Below are positions 1 to 7,071 of a stretch of DNA of 16,623 bases, one piece after another; the stretch's first letter is position 1, and every line of letters begins with the position of its first letter. The notes under the pieces are model-generated. The model was given only the letters and a program-made list of their open reading frames with translations. It searched no databases and was not told the DNA's origin. Origin of the DNA: DASUGM01 sp036274055 (GTDB lineage: Bacteria; Acidobacteriota; Vicinamibacteria; Vicinamibacterales; SCN-69-37); NCBI GenBank assembly GCA_036274055.1, contig DASUGM010000229.1, positions 1 to 16,623 on the forward strand, read 5' to 3'. A program made the position numbers and the translations under genes.

Positions 1-17
1 GTATAGTCTATCTATAC
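1..17 (+). promoter_or_regulatory. Probable PadR operator overlapping a -10 element
   Basis: A perfect 6-bp dyad, GTATAG-TCTAT-CTATAC, ends on the base before the ATG of the PadR gene. It contains TATAGT (2-7), one mismatch from a consensus -10. Placed there, transcription would start at or just before the ATG, and no Shine-Dalgarno sequence is visible. PadR repressors commonly bind AT-rich dyads in their own promoters, so autorepression is likely (inference). The window begins at base 1, so the dyad could extend further left and any -35 is not visible. Confidence 0.6.
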
Positions 18-332
18 ATGGAGCTCTTACCCGGCACGCTTGACCTGCTGATCCTTCGCGCCCTTGTCCTCGAGCCGAACCACGGGCTGGGTATCTCCCG
101 TCGCATCGACCAGATGACCGGCGGAACCTTCCAGGTGAAACCCGGGTCGCTCTTCCCCGCTCTCCATCGTCTCGCCGAGCGCGGGTGGCTCGATCCCGAG
201 TGGGGCGAATCCGACAACGGCCGTCGAGCGAAGTACTACAAGCTGACGGCAGCGGGCAGAAAGCAGCTCCGCGAAGAAACGCGGTCATGGGAGACGTTGG
301 CCGCGGCGATGACGCAGGCGCTCAGGACGTAA
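18..332 (+). CDS. PadR-family transcriptional regulator
   Basis: The product is 104 aa, the usual size of a minimal PadR (subfamily 1) protein. The N-terminal stretch MELLPGTLDLLILRAL is the hallmark first helix. It is followed by a winged helix with the conserved block GGTFQVKPGSLFPALHRL (about residues 35-52), where the recognition helix lies, and a wing with GRRAKYYKLTAAGRKQL (about 68-84). The end is the short C-terminal dimerisation helix. I chose the ATG at 18 because the protein begins exactly like family members there, although the frame is open to the window edge. No ribosome binding site is seen, so translation may be leaderless. In Acidobacteriota such genes often precede ABC-type permeases; here the next gene is convergent and only 14 bp away, so the regulator probably controls itself and distant targets. 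Its ligand is unknown. Confidence 0.9.
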   Translation: MELLPGTLDLLILRALVLEPNHGLGISRRIDQMTGGTFQVKPGSLFPALHRLAERGWLDPEWGESDNGRRAKYYKLTAAGRKQLREETRSWETLAAAMTQALRT

Positions 333-346
333 TAGTCGGCGTCAGT

Positions 347-2146
347 TCAGCGCGTGCGGATCCACTCGTCGACGCGCTGCTCCAGCACCGCCATGGGCAG
401 CGCGCCCTGGCTCAAGACGAGATCATGGAACCCGCGGACGTCGAACTTCGCGCCGAGCGTCTGCTCCGCCTTCGTCCGCAGCGCCCGGATCTTCAACTGC
501 CCCATCTTGTAGCCGAGCGCCTGGCCCGGCCAGACGATGTAGCGATCGACTTCGACGGTGATGTCCTGACGCGTCTTCGGCGTGTTCGACGCAAAGAAAT
601 CGATCGCCTGATCGCGCGTCCAGTTCATCGAGTGGAGCCCGGTGTCAACGACCAGCCTCACCGCGCGCCACATGTCGTAGGTGAGCTGTCCGAACTTCGC
701 GTACGGGTCCTTGTAGAAGCCCATCTCGTAGCCGAGGCTCTCGGAGTACAGCGCCCAGCCTTCGACGAAGGCGGTGTAGCTCGAGTTGTTGCGAAATGCG
801 GGCAGACCCTCGAGTTCCTGACCGATCGCGATCTGCAGGTGATGTCCCGGCACCGCCTCGTGCATCGTCAGCGCTTCCATTTCCCAGCGCGGGCGCATGT
901 CGAGCTTGTAGGTGTTGGCGAAAAAGTTCGCCGGACGGCCGGCGCGGAGCGAGCCCGGCTGGTAGTACCCCGTCGTCTGTGATGGCGCGATCGCGTCCGG
1001 GACGGGCGCGACGCCGTATGGCGTTTGCGGGAGCCGGCCGAACAGCCTGGCCAGCTCGGGCTCGATGCGTTTGGTGATGTCGCGGTAGCCAGTCAGCAGC
1101 GCCGGCGCGTCCTTGTAGAAAAACTGTGGGCTGGTGCGAAGAAAAGTGGCGAAGTCGGCGAACGACCCTTTGAACTTCGTCTCCGTGATGACGGCGTCCA
1201 TCGCGGCGCGAATGCGCTTCACTTCGGCCAGGCCAATCTCGTGGATTTGCTGCGGCGTCTCACCCGTCGTCGTGTGCCACCTGACGTTGTACCCGTACAT
1301 CTTGTCGCCGCCGTCGAGAGCAGCGACGCTCGTGGTCTCGCGGCATGCGGGCAGATACGTCGTGGTGAGGAAGTCGAACAGTTTTTGGAACGCCGGCCTG
1401 GTGCGCGTGTTGAATGCGGCGTCGGCGGCGGCGGCGAGGCGCTGCTGATCCGCGGCGGCGATCGCGGCCGGCATCTTGCGAAACGCCTCGAGGAGTGGGC
1501 TCTTCGCCGCGTCGACGATTTGCCCCTGAACTTGCGACGGCACATCGCGGAACGTGATCTTCGGCGGCGTCCAGCCGCGCTTCATTCCCTGCTCCATCAG
1601 CGCGATCGTTTGATCGACCAACGCAGGCACAGCCTCGAGTCGCTTGACGATGTCCTCGTAGTCGAGGACGGACGCCGCCGGCATCTGCGAAATCACCAGC
1701 GGCACGTCCTGCGCCAGCCCTTCGAGCTGGTTCATCGGCATGCGCAAGTTGTGCGGGATCACGCCGCGAATCGGCACCGCCTCGTTGTCCCATTCGAGCC
1801 CGGCGACGGCGGCGTCGACGACGTCTTTGTAGAGGTCGAAGTTGAGCTGGTCCGCGGCGGTGAGCGTGGCGCGATTGATCGCGGCCAGTTTCTGAGCTGT
1901 GCTGCGGACGTAGGTCGCGCGCGCGGCAATCGCCGGCGCGGAGTAGTCGGTCCACCCGGCGTGGCGGCCGGGATGCCCGAACGAAGTCGCCAGCTCGGGA
2001 TGCTGGGCCATCCAGTACGACCAGTCGGCGTCGAGCAGGGCCTGGAGTTCGCCGGTCGATGGCGGGGCGCCGCCCGGGGCCTGGGCGGTGCAGGCGACGG
2101 AGATCAGGGCCGTCAAGAAGATCAGCGCGAGCGCGACCCGGCGCAT
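347..2146 (-). CDS. DUF885 family zinc-dependent hydrolase, probable lipoprotein
   Basis: The product is 599 aa from the ATG at 2146, typical of full-length DUF885 proteins. This start was preferred to one 18 codons upstream because it opens directly with a signal peptide (MRRVALALIFLTALISVAC). Cys19 is a possible lipidation site, though the lipobox is weak (S-V-A-C). The signature HEAVPGHH lies at residues 429-436 and is followed by FVEGWALYSE (about 460-469). Together these supply the His/Glu zinc ligands and catalytic glutamate expected of this metallopeptidase-like fold. The conserved RYIVWPGQALGYKMG is near residue 535. DUF885 members are mostly uncharacterised periplasmic or surface hydrolases, presumed peptidases or related enzymes; the substrate here cannot be read. 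The gene follows the STAS-like gene on the same strand after 83 bp and converges with padR. Confidence 0.9.
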   Translation of the reverse strand: MRRVALALIFLTALISVACTAQAPGGAPPSTGELQALLDADWSYWMAQHPELATSFGHPGRHAGWTDYSAPAIAARATYVRSTAQKLAAINRATLTAADQLNFDLYKDVVDAAVAGLEWDNEAVPIRGVIPHNLRMPMNQLEGLAQDVPLVISQMPAASVLDYEDIVKRLEAVPALVDQTIALMEQGMKRGWTPPKITFRDVPSQVQGQIVDAAKSPLLEAFRKMPAAIAAADQQRLAAAADAAFNTRTRPAFQKLFDFLTTTYLPACRETTSVAALDGGDKMYGYNVRWHTTTGETPQQIHEIGLAEVKRIRAAMDAVITETKFKGSFADFATFLRTSPQFFYKDAPALLTGYRDITKRIEPELARLFGRLPQTPYGVAPVPDAIAPSQTTGYYQPGSLRAGRPANFFANTYKLDMRPRWEMEALTMHEAVPGHHLQIAIGQELEGLPAFRNNSSYTAFVEGWALYSESLGYEMGFYKDPYAKFGQLTYDMWRAVRLVVDTGLHSMNWTRDQAIDFFASNTPKTRQDITVEVDRYIVWPGQALGYKMGQLKIRALRTKAEQTLGAKFDVRGFHDLVLSQGALPMAVLEQRVDEWIRTR

Positions 2147-2229
2147 GCGCGAATCATAACTTGGCGTTATCGGGAAGGGAGCCTGAAGCCGATCGCCCAA
2201 GACCGAGAGCCCAAAACCAAGCGCAGGTT

Positions 2230-2598
2230 CTAAGCCTGTCTGAGCCAGGTCTCGGCGTCGGTTTGATCGTCGAAGACCCCGAGTCGAAGCCAGCCGGCGA
2301 CCAGAGACGAGAAGGTCCGCGCGATGCCGAACGTCGAGTCGTCCTTGACGATCACCGCTCGACGCGCGACGTTGTGATCGTCGAACGTGCGTCGCGCAAA
2401 GTGGGCCACCGCGAGCATGTCGCGTGCGGAGAGTCCCGCCGGTTCGACGTTCCGGGCATCAATCAATTCTGGGACGCTGTGCTTTCCGGCGCGCCGGACG
2501 TCGCCCACGTACTGCCGGACGTCCGCAAGGGTGACGGGCCCGGATACCGTAGTACGAATCAGACGTTCGTGACGGTCGAGTTCGTGTTGGATTGGCAT
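2230..2598 (-). CDS. Small SpoIIAA/STAS-like protein
   Basis: The product is 122 aa. The reading frame stays open far upstream, but that part overlaps the tRNA-Leu gene and is low-complexity, so I start at the ATG at 2598. GGAGG lies 12 nt upstream, a slightly long spacing. The protein reads as one alternating alpha/beta domain: RLIRTTVSGPVTLADVRQYV near the start, then VPELIDARN (about 42-50), RRAVIVKDD (about 79-87), and a C-terminal FDDQTDAETWL. This is the layout of SpoIIAA-like/STAS proteins (PF11964-type), which are small cytoplasmic proteins of unclear role. There is no obvious phosphorylatable DSxG loop of the anti-sigma antagonist type, so a classical anti-anti-sigma function is not supported. 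It may be co-transcribed with the downstream DUF885 gene. Family assignment is by pattern only. Confidence 0.65.
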   Translation of the reverse strand: MPIQHELDRHERLIRTTVSGPVTLADVRQYVGDVRRAGKHSVPELIDARNVEPAGLSARDMLAVAHFARRTFDDHNVARRAVIVKDDSTFGIARTFSSLVAGWLRLGVFDDQTDAETWLRQA

Positions 2599-2739
2599 TG
2601 GGGAGAAATGCCTCCGATGGGCGGATATTCTGGTACTCCCTGAGAGCGTGCAATGGCACGAAGGTGCGTAAACTTTTGCCCGAGCGATTTCGAGTCCGAT
2701 GTGGCCATGGAGCGCCGCGTCGAGTCCCGGAAATCGTTC

Positions 2740-2780
2740 GGAGCCGGTTCTCGCGCCTTGCAGAATCGAAAACCGCTCCC
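2740..2780. repeat. REP-like imperfect hairpin upstream of the tRNA promoter
   Basis: GGAGCCGGTTCTCG (2740-2753) pairs imperfectly with CGAAAACCGCTCCC (2767-2780). The right arm closely resembles 9346-9360 (CGAAACCGCTCCCGG) and is related to the arms at 9174-9219, so this is probably one copy of a dispersed palindromic family. It ends 3 bp before an extended -10 element. The rest of the 241-bp gap between the STAS-like gene and the tRNA shows nothing else I can name. Confidence 0.5.
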
Positions 2781-2783
2781 GGC

Positions 2784-2792
2784 TGCTATAAT
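2784..2792 (+). promoter_or_regulatory. Extended -10 promoter for tRNA-Leu
   Basis: TGCTATAAT is a perfect extended -10 (TGnTATAAT). A -35 at normal spacing is not evident; the nearest TTG-type hexamer (TTGCAG, 2758-2763) is 23 bp away. Extended -10 promoters tolerate that. The predicted start is near 2799, giving a leader of about 40 nt before the mature tRNA. Confidence 0.7.
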
Positions 2793-2839
2793 TGGACGTT
2801 CTGGTCGACGTCGCGAGCCCGCCAGGCGCGACGTTGCAG

Positions 2840-2926
2840 GCGGAAGTGGCGGAATTGGCAGACGCGCAAGCCTCAGGAGCTTGTTGGAGCAATCCAGTGG
2901 GGGTTCGAGTCCCCCCTTCCGCACCA
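2840..2926 (+). tRNA. tRNA-Leu (anticodon CAG)
   Basis: This is an 87-nt class II tRNA. The acceptor stem GCGGAAG (2840-2846) pairs with CTTCCGC (2916-2922). The discriminator is A2923 and CCA is encoded at 2924-2926. The anticodon stem CAAGC/GCTTG (2867-2871/2879-2883) encloses loop CTCAGGA with anticodon CAG at 2874-2876, which reads CUG leucine codons. The long variable arm (TGG...CCA) is typical of tRNA-Leu, and the T arm is GGGGG-TTCGAGT-CCCCC. No clear terminator follows; the next gene starts 61 bp downstream. Confidence 0.97.
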
Positions 2927-2987
2927 TCCCCGATCGTTCGCCCGGCCCAACAACCAGCATCGCCGTCGACCGATAACTTAATCGGCC

Positions 2988-3938
2988 ATGGAAGCAAAGC
3001 AGCTTGGCGCCCAGCCCGAGCTCGCCCCACGCTCTCGCGTTTCGCGTCTCGATCCGATCATGACGGTGGCCGTCGCTTATGTGGCCGCCGCGTGGATAGT
3101 GCAAGTGTGGCTCGGCCGGCCGATGCACCTGTTCGACAGCATTCCGACGTTTGGCATCGGCCTCCTGGTTTCCAGTGCCGCCTTCTTCCTCCTCCAGCTC
3201 CGGCGCGGCAGGACTTGCGTCAGTGCGGGCGAAGCCCTCCCATTCCTCATCACCGTGCTGTTGATGCAGAGTGCGTTTCACAGCCTCAAACTCACGCTCG
3301 GACACACGGTCGGTTTTCCGCTTGATCGGGTCTGGATGACCATCGACGCTGCGTTACACGGCGGCGATCCTGGTGCATGGCTCCATCGCTGGCTGTCCAA
3401 CGCTGCGCTCCGCACAATTGACGGGCTGTACGCCTTCTGGTTCTTGATTGCGCTCGCCGTGACCACGTTCTGTGCCTGGACCACGCATCCGCTGGCGCGC
3501 CGCGCGCGCTTCGGATGGGTACTGGTTTGGATTGTGGTCGGCACCATTGGCGCATGGCTCGGTGCCAGCGCCGGACCGGCCTACTTCGAGGCGGTTACCG
3601 GCGATGCCCGCTTCGCGCCGCTCCTGGCCCGCCTCGACCAGACACATGTTCTCGCGCGTTCCGTCCAGATCGATCTGTGGACCATCCAAACGCGAGACCT
3701 GCATGTTCCATTCGCAGGCGTCTCGGCCATGCCGAGTATGCACGTCGCCGGCGCGGTCTTCGCGGCGCTGCTGGCATCGGCCATTTCGCGTTCGCTCGGC
3801 GTCGTCCTTTGGATCCTGACGATTGGCATCCAGATCGGATCCGTGGCGCTCGGCTGGCACTACGCCATCGACGGCTACGTCGGAGGCCTGATGGCGTGGG
3901 GCTGCTGGTGGATTTCAGGGTTGGTGTCCGGCAAGTGA
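2988..3938 (+). CDS. PAP2 superfamily membrane phosphatase/phosphotransferase
   Basis: The product is 316 aa with about six membrane segments. The PAP2 catalytic motifs are in the C-terminal half: SAMPSMHVA (246-254, H252) and GWHYAIDGYVG (289-299, H291 and D295). The first PAP2 motif (KxxxxxxRP) is not obvious. That absence, together with the wider pattern (GPAYFEA near 196-202), fits the PAP2_3 / inositolphosphotransferase-like branch better than the UppP/BacA or PgpB types. Such enzymes cleave or transfer phosphate groups on lipid-linked substrates at the membrane. It is the first gene of a coupled block with five multi-spanning proteins, three of them GT87-like, so it may release a polyprenol phosphate or transfer a head group for that pathway (inference). 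The TGA overlaps the next start (GTGA). A 5-bp hairpin (CCGAT/ATCGG) sits just before the ATG, and no clear Shine-Dalgarno is seen. Confidence 0.88.
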   Translation: MEAKQLGAQPELAPRSRVSRLDPIMTVAVAYVAAAWIVQVWLGRPMHLFDSIPTFGIGLLVSSAAFFLLQLRRGRTCVSAGEALPFLITVLLMQSAFHSLKLTLGHTVGFPLDRVWMTIDAALHGGDPGAWLHRWLSNAALRTIDGLYAFWFLIALAVTTFCAWTTHPLARRARFGWVLVWIVVGTIGAWLGASAGPAYFEAVTGDARFAPLLARLDQTHVLARSVQIDLWTIQTRDLHVPFAGVSAMPSMHVAGAVFAALLASAISRSLGVVLWILTIGIQIGSVALGWHYAIDGYVGGLMAWGCWWISGLVSGK

Positions 3939-5032
3939 CGAAGCGCCTGGCAGAAGCCGCAGGACTGCTGTGGATGTGCCTGGGGATCGCAAGGGTCGTC
4001 CAGACGATCTGCGTCGTCGACCCGGTTACAGTGGATTTTCACGGCTTCTACGCGAGTGGCTTCGTCGCTCGGACCGGCCAGCTGTGGGCGGGCGACCCGC
4101 CATATCCGAACTTCAATTCGCCAGTGTTCGCGGACTTGCTGGCGCCGCTTTCCCTTCTGCCGATCGCCTCGGCGTGGTGGATTTGGACACTGGCGGGCGC
4201 GCTTTCGCTGACGCTGACGCTCTGGACTCTTTGGCGCGCAGGCCTCATCCGGACTGCACAGTGGCCGTGGGTGATCGGCGCGCTGGGCCTGTGTCAACCA
4301 GCGATTCAGACATGGTGGCACGGCCAGGTGACCTGGTTGCTGCTCTATCCGATCACTCGCGCGTGGCTGAGTCGGTCTGCGATCATCAGCGGCCTCTGGC
4401 TGGCTCCCGTGATCGCGTTGAAGCCGCCGCTCGCATTGATCGCCGTGCTGCTACCGCTACGAACCGCACTGACTGCGGCGGCAGTCTCGGCTGCGATCAG
4501 CCTGACGGACGCTGCGCTCTTCGGTTTTCAGCGCTGGTGGCAATGGGTGGCAGACGCACTTGGAGCCACAGGCCTTCGCGAACCGGCGAACGCTTCTTAC
4601 TTCGGTGTCGCATCCCGGCTCCAATTTGGGTGGAGCGAAGCTACGGTGTCGCTGGCTGATGTGTCCGTCTGGTGGTGGATGGGCTGGGGGTGCCTAGGCG
4701 CGCTTGCCGTATGGCTTGCCATCGGCGCGCAGACGCCATTGCGCCGCTGGATTGTCGCGCTCAGTGCCGGGACATTCCTTCAGCCGCTTGGATGGACGTA
4801 CTACATCGTCTGGTGGCTGGGCCCGATGCTTGCCGTCTGGCGAACGACACCGGTGTCGATCGCGTCGGTGGTGCTCCTCACCGAACCGGTCCTGATTTTG
4901 ACGGCCGTCACCACCTCGCGCATGCCTGCCCTGAATCTGCTGGCGCTCTCACAGTGCGCGATCGGATTGGTGACCCTGGCAGCAACGCTCTATACGGAAT
5001 CGGGTCAACGCCGTGCCTCGCCACAAGAGTAG
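3935..5032 (+). CDS. GT87-like membrane glycosyltransferase, copy A
   Basis: The product is 365 aa. The frame is open from 3515, but the real start is taken as GTG at 3935, overlapping the previous stop by 4 nt, because the N-terminus then aligns with the next gene (KRLxEAAGLxWMC). The topology is roughly eight to ten hydrophobic segments, the GT-C type. GT87 (DUF2029)-like marks are visible: an acidic first loop with DFHGFYASG (34-42), PLSLLP (71-76), HGQVTWLLLYP (129-139), LKPPLAL (162-168), REPANASYFG (215-224) and QPLGWTYY (283-290). GT87 enzymes transfer mannose or similar sugars from polyprenyl-phosphate donors on the outer face of the cytoplasmic membrane. D34 is the best candidate catalytic acid. 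Donor and acceptor are unknown. It is a close tandem paralogue of copy B. Confidence 0.8.
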   Translation: MTKRLAEAAGLLWMCLGIARVVQTICVVDPVTVDFHGFYASGFVARTGQLWAGDPPYPNFNSPVFADLLAPLSLLPIASAWWIWTLAGALSLTLTLWTLWRAGLIRTAQWPWVIGALGLCQPAIQTWWHGQVTWLLLYPITRAWLSRSAIISGLWLAPVIALKPPLALIAVLLPLRTALTAAAVSAAISLTDAALFGFQRWWQWVADALGATGLREPANASYFGVASRLQFGWSEATVSLADVSVWWWMGWGCLGALAVWLAIGAQTPLRRWIVALSAGTFLQPLGWTYYIVWWLGPMLAVWRTTPVSIASVVLLTEPVLILTAVTTSRMPALNLLALSQCAIGLVTLAATLYTESGQRRASPQE

Positions 5033-6107
5033 CAAGCGCCTCAGAGAAGCCGCCGGCCTGATCTGGATGTGCGCCGGTGTAGCCCGACTGGTGCTCTCGC
5101 TTCTCGCTGTCGATCCCGCCTCGACCGACTTTCATGGCTTCTACGCAAGTGGGTTTCTTCTGCGGACGGGTCGGGCGTGGGCCGACGGAGCCTCGGTTTT
5201 CACGCCGAATCTCAATCCGCCAACGTTCAACACGTTGATTGCCCCACTGACGTTGCTGCCGCTTCACGCCGCATACTACGCGTGGAACGCGATTGGCCTG
5301 GTCAGTCTGATCGCGAGTCTCCGGCGGTTGCATCGCGCGCATCCGATCCGCGCTGCGGCGTGGCCATGGATCGTCGGAGCGGTGGGCTTGTCGCTGCCGG
5401 CGATCCAAACCTGGACACAAGGGCAAGTTGGCTGGGTACTTCTCTATCCGGTCACGCGCGCGTGGTTGTCGCGCGCGGAAATCTCCGCCGGGCTTTGGCT
5501 GGCGCCCGTGGTGTTGATCAAACCGCCGCTCGCGTTGATGACCCTGCTGCTCCCGGTCCGAACGTGGCTGAGCGCCGGTCTCGTCTCGGCGGCCGCGGCG
5601 GCGGTACACATCGCGGTCGTGGGCCTACCGCGCTGGCGCGTTTGGCTCGACACGGCGATTGGCGCGCCGACGATTCGCGAGCCCGCCAATGCGTCGCTGC
5701 TCGGCATCGCCGCACGGTTCCAGTTCGGCTTGACCGGCGAGGCGCCGGTGGCTGGGCTTTCGCTCGCCTGGTGGGGCCTGTGGGTAGCAAGTGGGCTGGC
5801 GATTGCCCGGCTGGCATATCGGTCCGATTGGGACAAGCGCTGGCTGGCAGCGTCGTTTGGCGGCGTGTGGTTGAATCCGCTCGGCTGGGCGTACTACGTC
5901 GTCCTATGGTTGGGGCTGATCCTCCGCCACGCGCGCTTTTCGTGGCCGATGGCTGCCGCGGTGGCACTCCTGACCGAACCGATCCTGATCGGCTTGGCGT
6001 CAGCGACGCGGCAGACGCCGCTCTACGTGTTCTCGCTCTCTGCCTGCGCGGCGGGCGTGGCCTTGCTGGCGATCATTCTGTGGCCGCGCGCTGATGAGCA
6101 CGCATAA
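5013..6107 (+). CDS. GT87-like membrane glycosyltransferase, copy B
   Basis: The product is 364 aa from a GTG at 5013, which overlaps the end of copy A by 20 bp. Motifs match copy A in the same order: DFHGFYASG (39-47), IAPLTLLP (76-83), TQGQVGWVLLYP (135-146), IKPPLAL (169-175), REPANASLLG (222-231) and NPLGWAYY (288-295). The N-termini are nearly superimposable, so A and B arose by duplication; divergence is spread over the membrane segments while loop motifs are kept. The function is probably a polyprenol-phosphate-sugar-dependent GT-C transferase acting on the periplasmic side, perhaps adding a second or alternative sugar compared with A (inference). The stop overlaps the start of gene C by 14 bp, which supports translational coupling. 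No Rossmann or DxD-type GT-A domain is present. Confidence 0.8.
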   Translation: MPRHKSSKRLREAAGLIWMCAGVARLVLSLLAVDPASTDFHGFYASGFLLRTGRAWADGASVFTPNLNPPTFNTLIAPLTLLPLHAAYYAWNAIGLVSLIASLRRLHRAHPIRAAAWPWIVGAVGLSLPAIQTWTQGQVGWVLLYPVTRAWLSRAEISAGLWLAPVVLIKPPLALMTLLLPVRTWLSAGLVSAAAAAVHIAVVGLPRWRVWLDTAIGAPTIREPANASLLGIAARFQFGLTGEAPVAGLSLAWWGLWVASGLAIARLAYRSDWDKRWLAASFGGVWLNPLGWAYYVVLWLGLILRHARFSWPMAAAVALLTEPILIGLASATRQTPLYVFSLSACAAGVALLAIILWPRADEHA

Positions 6108-7071
6108 TCATCGCGTCTTGCCGAGCGTGCGCCTCCTGGTTCTCGGCGCGCTGCTGTTCGCCGCGTCGTTTGTCGGCGCCGACGGCGCGAATCGAAGCGG
6201 TCCGCGTCCTGACATCAGGGATCCGGATCTCTACGCCGCCGTGGTTTCCCGCATCGCTGCCGGCGAGAACTACTACGCGGCGTTGCGTGAGGAACTGCCG
6301 GCGCGCGGTTACGCGGTGCGACCATTGTTTCACTGGCGGCTGCCGACGTTGGCCTGGCTCCTCGCCGCACTGACGCCGGCGTGGGCAGCAGTGTGCCTGT
6401 GGACGATCGGCGCGCTTGCCATCGCCGCATGGGCGCCGATCCTTCAGCCGCGCTGGTATCTCACCCCCGGCCTGGTGTTTCTGGCGCCGCTGTGGCTGGC
6501 CTTCGACGCTCCATCTGTGTATCTCCATGAGCTCTGGGCCGGCGAGCTGATCGCGGTCGCGCTCGCGCTTTGGCTGCGCGAGTCACGCTGGGCTCTGCTC
6601 GCTGCCGCCAGCGCGCTGGCAATTCGCGAGCACGCCGTCCTGTTCGTCGTCATCGTCGCGACCGTTGAGGCCATGCGATCGTGGAAGCGTGCCGCGCCGT
6701 GGATCGGCTTGCTCATCGCCGCGGCGATCGGTTTCGTGGTGCACGCAACGCTGGTTCTGTCAGCGATGCCGCCTGACGGCCTGACAAAAGGTTGGGGCTC
6801 AACGCTTGGCTGGGCGTTTGCGGTCAAGACTTCGCAGGTCAACGCTCTGCTGATCGCGGCGCCGTTCTGGGTCGCCGCGCTTGCGAGCAACGCCGCCATC
6901 GTCATGCTCTGGCACTGGCGGTCGACGGCTGGACGGGTCACGGCTTCAATCGTGACCATCTACATGGTGATGTTCGCGATCGCCGGCCGTCCCGACAACT
7001 GGTATTGGGGACTGCTGATCGGCCCCTTGCTGCCGCTGGGTGTGATCGCGCGGGCACGAGCCAACTCATGA
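6094..7071 (+). CDS. Polytopic membrane protein, family shared with gene E
   Basis: The product is 325 aa with one N-terminal hydrophobic segment, a soluble first loop and roughly seven further hydrophobic segments. I do not recognise a named family. The first loop holds DPDLYAAV (43-50), GENYYAAL (57-64) and FHWRLPTLAWL (79-89). Later come HELWAGELIA (145-154), an AIREHA turn (176-181) and the C-terminal signature GRPDNWYWGLLIGPLLPLG (298-316). All of these recur in gene E. A long first loop with acidic residues followed by many helices resembles GT-C glycosyltransferases, and the setting among GT87-like genes supports that, but the family link is inference. ATG start at 6094. The stop overlaps the next ATG (ATGA), so it is translated as part of the block. 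Confidence 0.75.
   Translation: MSTHNHRVLPSVRLLVLGALLFAASFVGADGANRSGPRPDIRDPDLYAAVVSRIAAGENYYAALREELPARGYAVRPLFHWRLPTLAWLLAALTPAWAAVCLWTIGALAIAAWAPILQPRWYLTPGLVFLAPLWLAFDAPSVYLHELWAGELIAVALALWLRESRWALLAAASALAIREHAVLFVVIVATVEAMRSWKRAAPWIGLLIAAAIGFVVHATLVLSAMPPDGLTKGWGSTLGWAFAVKTSQVNALLIAAPFWVAALASNAAIVMLWHWRSTAGRVTASIVTIYMVMFAIAGRPDNWYWGLLIGPLLPLGVIARARANS

Noticed and set aside
1025..2233. Long open frame on the plus strand opposite the DUF885 gene
   Set aside because: Its translation is Arg/Val/Gly-rich shadow sequence of the opposite strand. The minus strand has clear DUF885 motifs and a signal peptide.
2559..3305. Long minus-strand open frame across the tRNA and the PAP2 start
   Set aside because: It overlaps the complete tRNA-Leu and the PAP2 N-terminus and has no domain-like pattern.
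5908..6107. Terminator or promoter between genes B and C
   Set aside because: The genes overlap by 14 bp and no hairpin with a T-tract or recognisable promoter pair is visible.
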